Assembly: GCA_965277855.1 (NCBI GenBank)
Contig: OZ255847.1
Location: 1,240,001 to 1,304,000 of the forward strand
DNA: 64,000 bases
Direction of reading: 5' to 3'
From: Bog-105 sp965277855
GTDB lineage: Bacteria; Acidobacteriota; Terriglobia; Bryobacterales; Bryobacteraceae
A program made the position numbers and the translations under genes. Below the pieces are notes generated by a model, which worked only from the letters and a program-made list of their open reading frames with translations, ran no database searches and was not told the DNA's origin. Below are positions 60,622-64,000 of this stretch, piece by piece. Within the stretch, counting starts at the first letter, position 1. Each line of letters opens with the position of its first letter.

Positions 60622-60810
60622 GTGTAATCTTTCTTTTCAAATGATGGTTAATTTTTTCCGCTTAGTAAGCCCATTGAGCAATGAAGCTCAGCGTGTCAGG
60701 TTACGGTCACCGAAGTAAAGAACTCCAATCGCTACGCTCATGGCTCCGATGAGTACGCTGCTTCAGACCGGAGTTGCATCCGTGGTAACGTTTTCAACGC
60801 GACACTCGCT
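60622..60810. other. 189-bp spacer between the sulfatase and DUF1254 genes
   Basis: No gene or clear terminator is visible. A T-rich piece near the DUF1254 start could be part of its leader. The two genes share a strand and may or may not be co-transcribed. Confidence 0.35.
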
Positions 60811-62766
60811 TTAGAATTCCCCGCCCATCCCGAGCAGCGATCGCAGGCCGCCTTTCATCCACACGCCGGGTTGCTGAAGTTGTACGAACTCCCGGAACGC
60901 CAGGTGTGCAACTTTTGACAACTCCTGTTGCGCGCCCAATGCTCCCGGCAACTTCTGCTGCAATTCGTTCGCCAGAAGGTTGTTGAGAAGCTCCCGTTTC
61001 ATGGCGCGGGCGCGCGGGTCGTCACTCCGGTTCTCCAATTCGAGCTGTCCTTTCGTGGTCGAATAGTCGTAGAACTCCAGCTCGATCGACGGATTTATAA
61101 TCTGTGCGCTTAACGGATGCCACTTTGCATAAAGTCCCAGCTTCGTGTCCTCTGTCCGCAAACCGAGTACATGTGTAGGGGCCTTGTTGAAATTGAAGTA
61201 GCCCGGGATGACCTCATCGGTAGCGAACAGGACGTACGGGCGACCCGGGGCGCTGGCACACTTCAACATGGAGATCATGTCGTGGCGGTCGCCGTAGATC
61301 GCGGCAAGGTTGCCGGTCATCCAATCGCGGGTGCCACGATTCCCGATGCTGACCAGGAGGGTCGACAGGTCGATGCTGGAGGTAAGTCCTGTCCGGATGT
61401 GATCGATATCTCCTGTGAAACGGCCACTGGGATCGACCACGATCAAAGGGATGTGCCATGCCTCCTCATAGGCTGTTCCCATTTTGCCCTGGGGGAAACC
61501 ATGCGCGCCGGAATATTCCCCATGATCCGAAGCGAACACAATGACGGTATTGTCTAAAACGTCTTGCGGTATCGCATCGATAACTCTCTCGATCTGTTCA
61601 TCGACGATTCCCATCACCTGGGCATAGCTATCGAGCCCGCGCTGCCAGTAGCTGAAGGGGAATTTGCCGAGAGCAAGGTTCACGGCAGGCCGCGGAATGG
61701 GATATCTCTCGACGGATGGTGTGGTCTGAGACGAATCATAGGTAATACCGCCCCAAATGAGTTGATGGAATTCCTGGAAGAACGTTTGCGTCTTCAGATT
61801 TTTGGCCTTGATCGAATCGGCATCTTCCCAGTTGGGGGGTACCGTCGGGAAATTTTGGGGTGGCGGCGACTTCAGTATGTTGGCATTCCAATCGACCTTC
61901 GGCCCGTAGTAAGTTTGGCCGTCAACGTCGGCATAGTAGTACGCCGGCTTTAAGCCTTCCGGATTCACTGTTGAGTCGAGCAGGAAATTATCATAGTTCA
62001 CCCATTCCGTTCCTGCAGGGAAGAATTCTCTATCGTGCGGATTGACGAAACCGACCGTCAGACACCAGGGCTTGCCGCCGGCGCCGTTATTGTTGAGCCA
62101 CTCGATCGCATTGTTCGCAGTGAATTCATCGTTATGATAGCCGCGGCTCTCATCGCCGTAAGTTCCTTGCAAGTTGTCGCCTGTCGGGTCATAGAAACTC
62201 TTGTAGTAAGAGAACCCGTAGTTGTCCAGAGCATTGCTGTTGGCGGAAGGGACGGAAACATGCCACTTGCCGACATAGGGTGTCTGGTAACCGGCGGCTT
62301 GCAGGAGTCTGCCGTAGGTGGGAAAGTTAGGATTGAGAACCGGCTGCCTCTGCGTCGGTGGATAATCGCCCGGACCGCAACCATTTGCGTTGCAAGGCGT
62401 GGAAGTTATTGTCGCCACCAACCAGTTTTGCTGGGAATACAGGCCCGTAATCAAAGTACCGCGTGACGGCGTACAGGCGTTCGCCGCCGCGTAGTGACTG
62501 CCGAATTTTACTCCCTTGGTCCAGAGCTTTTGGTACAGCTTCGGCATGAATTTGTTCAGAAAGCCTGCTGCATCGTTGACACCCTCGGGAAAGCCGCTTT
62601 CTTTGGTTGGATAACGGAGTTCGTCAACCAGAATGAACAGAATATTTGGCTTGGGCCCGGTAACCGGGTCCGAGCTGGCGCTGCTCTGTCCGCCCTTGAG
62701 GTGCAGTCCGCTGAAGATTCCACCGCTGAAGGCGGCCGTGGATGTGAGAAAGTCTCTACGTTTCAT
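60811..62766 (-). CDS. Tat-exported sulfatase
   Basis: 651 residues from the ATG at 62766, with AGAGG upstream; the open frame further upstream is not conserved in style. The N-terminus MKRRDFLTSTAAF is a twin-arginine signal. NILFILVDELRYP provides the first metal ligands (D48), and ACTPSRGTLITGLY holds the C-x-P-S-R formylglycine site with Cys at residue 98. YVGKWHV and VIVFASDHGEYSGAHG (in pieces) complete the active site. A formylglycine-generating enzyme would be needed and is not in the window. It hydrolyses sulfate or phosphate esters outside the cytoplasm; the substrate is unknown. Confidence 0.92.
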   Translation of the reverse strand: MKRRDFLTSTAAFSGGIFSGLHLKGGQSSASSDPVTGPKPNILFILVDELRYPTKESGFPEGVNDAAGFLNKFMPKLYQKLWTKGVKFGSHYAAANACTPSRGTLITGLYSQQNWLVATITSTPCNANGCGPGDYPPTQRQPVLNPNFPTYGRLLQAAGYQTPYVGKWHVSVPSANSNALDNYGFSYYKSFYDPTGDNLQGTYGDESRGYHNDEFTANNAIEWLNNNGAGGKPWCLTVGFVNPHDREFFPAGTEWVNYDNFLLDSTVNPEGLKPAYYYADVDGQTYYGPKVDWNANILKSPPPQNFPTVPPNWEDADSIKAKNLKTQTFFQEFHQLIWGGITYDSSQTTPSVERYPIPRPAVNLALGKFPFSYWQRGLDSYAQVMGIVDEQIERVIDAIPQDVLDNTVIVFASDHGEYSGAHGFPQGKMGTAYEEAWHIPLIVVDPSGRFTGDIDHIRTGLTSSIDLSTLLVSIGNRGTRDWMTGNLAAIYGDRHDMISMLKCASAPGRPYVLFATDEVIPGYFNFNKAPTHVLGLRTEDTKLGLYAKWHPLSAQIINPSIELEFYDYSTTKGQLELENRSDDPRARAMKRELLNNLLANELQQKLPGALGAQQELSKVAHLAFREFVQLQQPGVWMKGGLRSLLGMGGEF

Positions 62767-62896
62767 ATTTTTGACCTCTTTTGGTCTTCTATTGGTGTAA
62801 GCAACAAAATCCGTTGAAATCTGCCACTGTTCGTCAAAAATATGTAAAGCCGGCGCTTTTTGGTAGAGTATGGAGCGGTTTTCCCCTGACCTTTTC

Positions 62897-64000
62897 ATGC
62901 AACCAGAGCGCTGGAAACGGATTGAACAGCTGTACCACAGCGTGCTCGCGTCGCCGCTGACGCAGCGTGCCGCGGTATTGGACGAACTGTGTTCGGACGA
63001 TCAGGACATGCGGCGTGAGGTGGAATCGCTGCTCGACGCGAGAGAGCAGGCCGACAGTTTTCTTTCACCGGCGGATTTACAGGATCAGATTGCGAATCTC
63101 GTTTCTGAACCGAACCTCGTGGGACGCACGCTCGGTCATTATGAAATTCGTTCAGCGATCGGCGCCGGCGCCATGGGAGAAGTCTATCTGGCCCGCGACA
63201 CGAGACTCGACCGGCAGGTCGCGTTGAAAGTTCTGCCTTTGCGTTTCGCGCGAGATCGTGAGCGGGTGTCCCGATTCCAACGCGAAGCCAAAGCAGCTTC
63301 CGCTTTGAACCACCCGAACATCGTCACTATCTATGATGTCGGGCAGGACGAGGAGAGGTGGTTCATCGCGGCGGAGCTGGTAGACGGCGTCAGCCTGCGG
63401 AAATACCTGAGCACGCGCAAGCTGTCTTTTAAAGACCTGCTGGACATTGCCGTTCAGTGCGCGGCGGCCCTTCAGGCGGCGCACCAGTCGGGCGTTGTGC
63501 ATCGCGACATTAAACCGGAAAACATCATGGTCCGGCCGGATGGTGGAGTCAAGGTGGTGGATTTCGGCCTCGCCAGTATCAGCGAAAACAGCCAGGGACC
63601 GGCCGTGCAGATCAGCGCGAGCGGCAGCATCCTAGGCACTCCGCGCTACATGTCGCCGGAACAGGCGCGCGGGCAGAAACTGGATGCCCGAACCGATATC
63701 TTCAGCCTCGGTGCGGTGATCTATGAAATGGCGACGAACCAGCCGGCCTTCCCCGGCGCAAATGCGGCTGAGGTGTTTACGGCGTTACTGGGTGAAACCG
63801 ACCCCGTGGCCCGTGGTACGCCTTTTGGTAAGCCGTTCGACCATATGCTTCGCAAAGCGCTGGCGAGAAACATCGAGGCGCGCTATCAAACAGCAGAGAA
63901 ACTGGCCCATGATCTAAGAAGCATTGCTGCGACAAGCTTGGCTCCCGGCGTTGGGATCTTTGCAACGGGTGCAAGGAAGCGTTACGCTGCGATAGGTGTG
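62897..64000 (+). CDS. Ser/Thr protein kinase (partial, cut by the window end)
   Basis: At least 368 residues from the ATG at 62897, still open at the right edge. The ~80-residue N-terminal extension (ERWKRIEQLYH, DQDMRRE, SLLDAREQADSFL) is typical of the acidobacterial kinase family. The kinase domain follows: glycine loop IGAGAMGEVYLARD, VALKVL with the ATP Lys, HRDIKPENIMV (an RD-type catalytic loop), DFGLAS, and GTPRYMSPEQARGQ. The domain is complete through about residue 340 and is active by these motifs. What follows (TPR, WD40 or beta-propeller in relatives) lies outside. It is divergent from the sulfatase gene across 130 bp. Confidence 0.93.
   Translation, partial: MQPERWKRIEQLYHSVLASPLTQRAAVLDELCSDDQDMRREVESLLDAREQADSFLSPADLQDQIANLVSEPNLVGRTLGHYEIRSAIGAGAMGEVYLARDTRLDRQVALKVLPLRFARDRERVSRFQREAKAASALNHPNIVTIYDVGQDEERWFIAAELVDGVSLRKYLSTRKLSFKDLLDIAVQCAAALQAAHQSGVVHRDIKPENIMVRPDGGVKVVDFGLASISENSQGPAVQISASGSILGTPRYMSPEQARGQKLDARTDIFSLGAVIYEMATNQPAFPGANAAEVFTALLGETDPVARGTPFGKPFDHMLRKALARNIEARYQTAEKLAHDLRSIAATSLAPGVGIFATGARKRYAAIGV

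Overview
This window is one contiguous bacterial chromosome segment of roughly 57-58 % GC by eye. Gene content points to the phylum Acidobacteriota, probably the Bryobacter/Solibacter side of Terriglobia. The evidence is an ~855-residue FtsX/MacB-type permease with the N-terminal prefix typical of that phylum, a Ser/Thr kinase with an ~80-residue N-terminal extension, an ECF sigma/zf-HC2 anti-sigma pair, NHEJ Ku and LigD, a DUF1254/DUF1214 protein and a sedolisin. This placement is inference from protein style; there is no 16S rRNA here. No rRNA, intact tRNA, CRISPR array, prophage or transposase is visible.

Layout, left to right. 0.1-5.6 kb: a two-gene membrane unit with a degenerate JAMM/MPN protein, a secreted M23-type peptidase, and a large permease on the other strand. 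5.7-9.0 kb: a GT4 glycosyltransferase with a clear terminator, then a minus-strand operon of ECF sigma factor, zinc-finger anti-sigma factor and a secretin-N-domain-like secreted protein. 9.1-15.0 kb: a tightly overlapping plus-strand operon in which two paralogous GT-C-like membrane proteins alternate with two SAM methyltransferases and end with a PrmA-like methyltransferase. 15.0-21.2 kb: ligD on the minus strand, then dnaG-rpoD, the core of the classical macromolecular synthesis operon. 21.2-28.6 kb: SRPBCC protein, nth, N-acetylglucosamine kinase, an MscS channel, an S53 peptidase, and a selD-pyrF pair. 28.6-34.1 kb: an AddA/AddB-like helicase-nuclease pair. 34.2-38.2 kb: proS, a DksA-like protein, a cache-only sensor, a VOC protein and a hicAB module whose toxin gene looks frameshifted. 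38.3-49.1 kb: rplA-rplJ-rplL-rpoB-rpoC on the minus strand, with rplK/nusG/secE not adjacent. 49.2-58.2 kb: NIPSNAP, a membrane protein/winged-helix pair, an SDR enzyme, small secreted proteins, a TPR protein, a MacB-like permease, Ku and a methyltransferase. 58.2-64.0 kb: a tRNA-Cys 3' fragment, a DUF1254/DUF1214 protein, a Tat-exported sulfatase, and the start of a Ser/Thr kinase cut by the window end.

How they work together. The core is information processing (primase, primary sigma factor, RNA polymerase beta/beta', L1, L10, L7/L12, ProRS). Genome repair is well represented: Ku plus LigD for end joining, AddAB-like resection, and Nth for oxidised bases. A second theme is the envelope: the GT-C/methyltransferase operon and GT4 enzyme probably build or decorate a surface glycan or lipid, and the ECF sigma/anti-sigma pair, cache sensor, MscS channel and peptidases would respond to or remodel the envelope.

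The most distinctive items are the alternating GT-C/methyltransferase operon, including a methyltransferase that appears to carry a decayed GT2 remnant; the hicA frameshift; the tRNA-Cys fragment suggesting a past integration site; an exact 27-bp palindromic repeat present twice; and a DksA-like protein lacking its fourth zinc cysteine. I saw no clear-cut new defence system.
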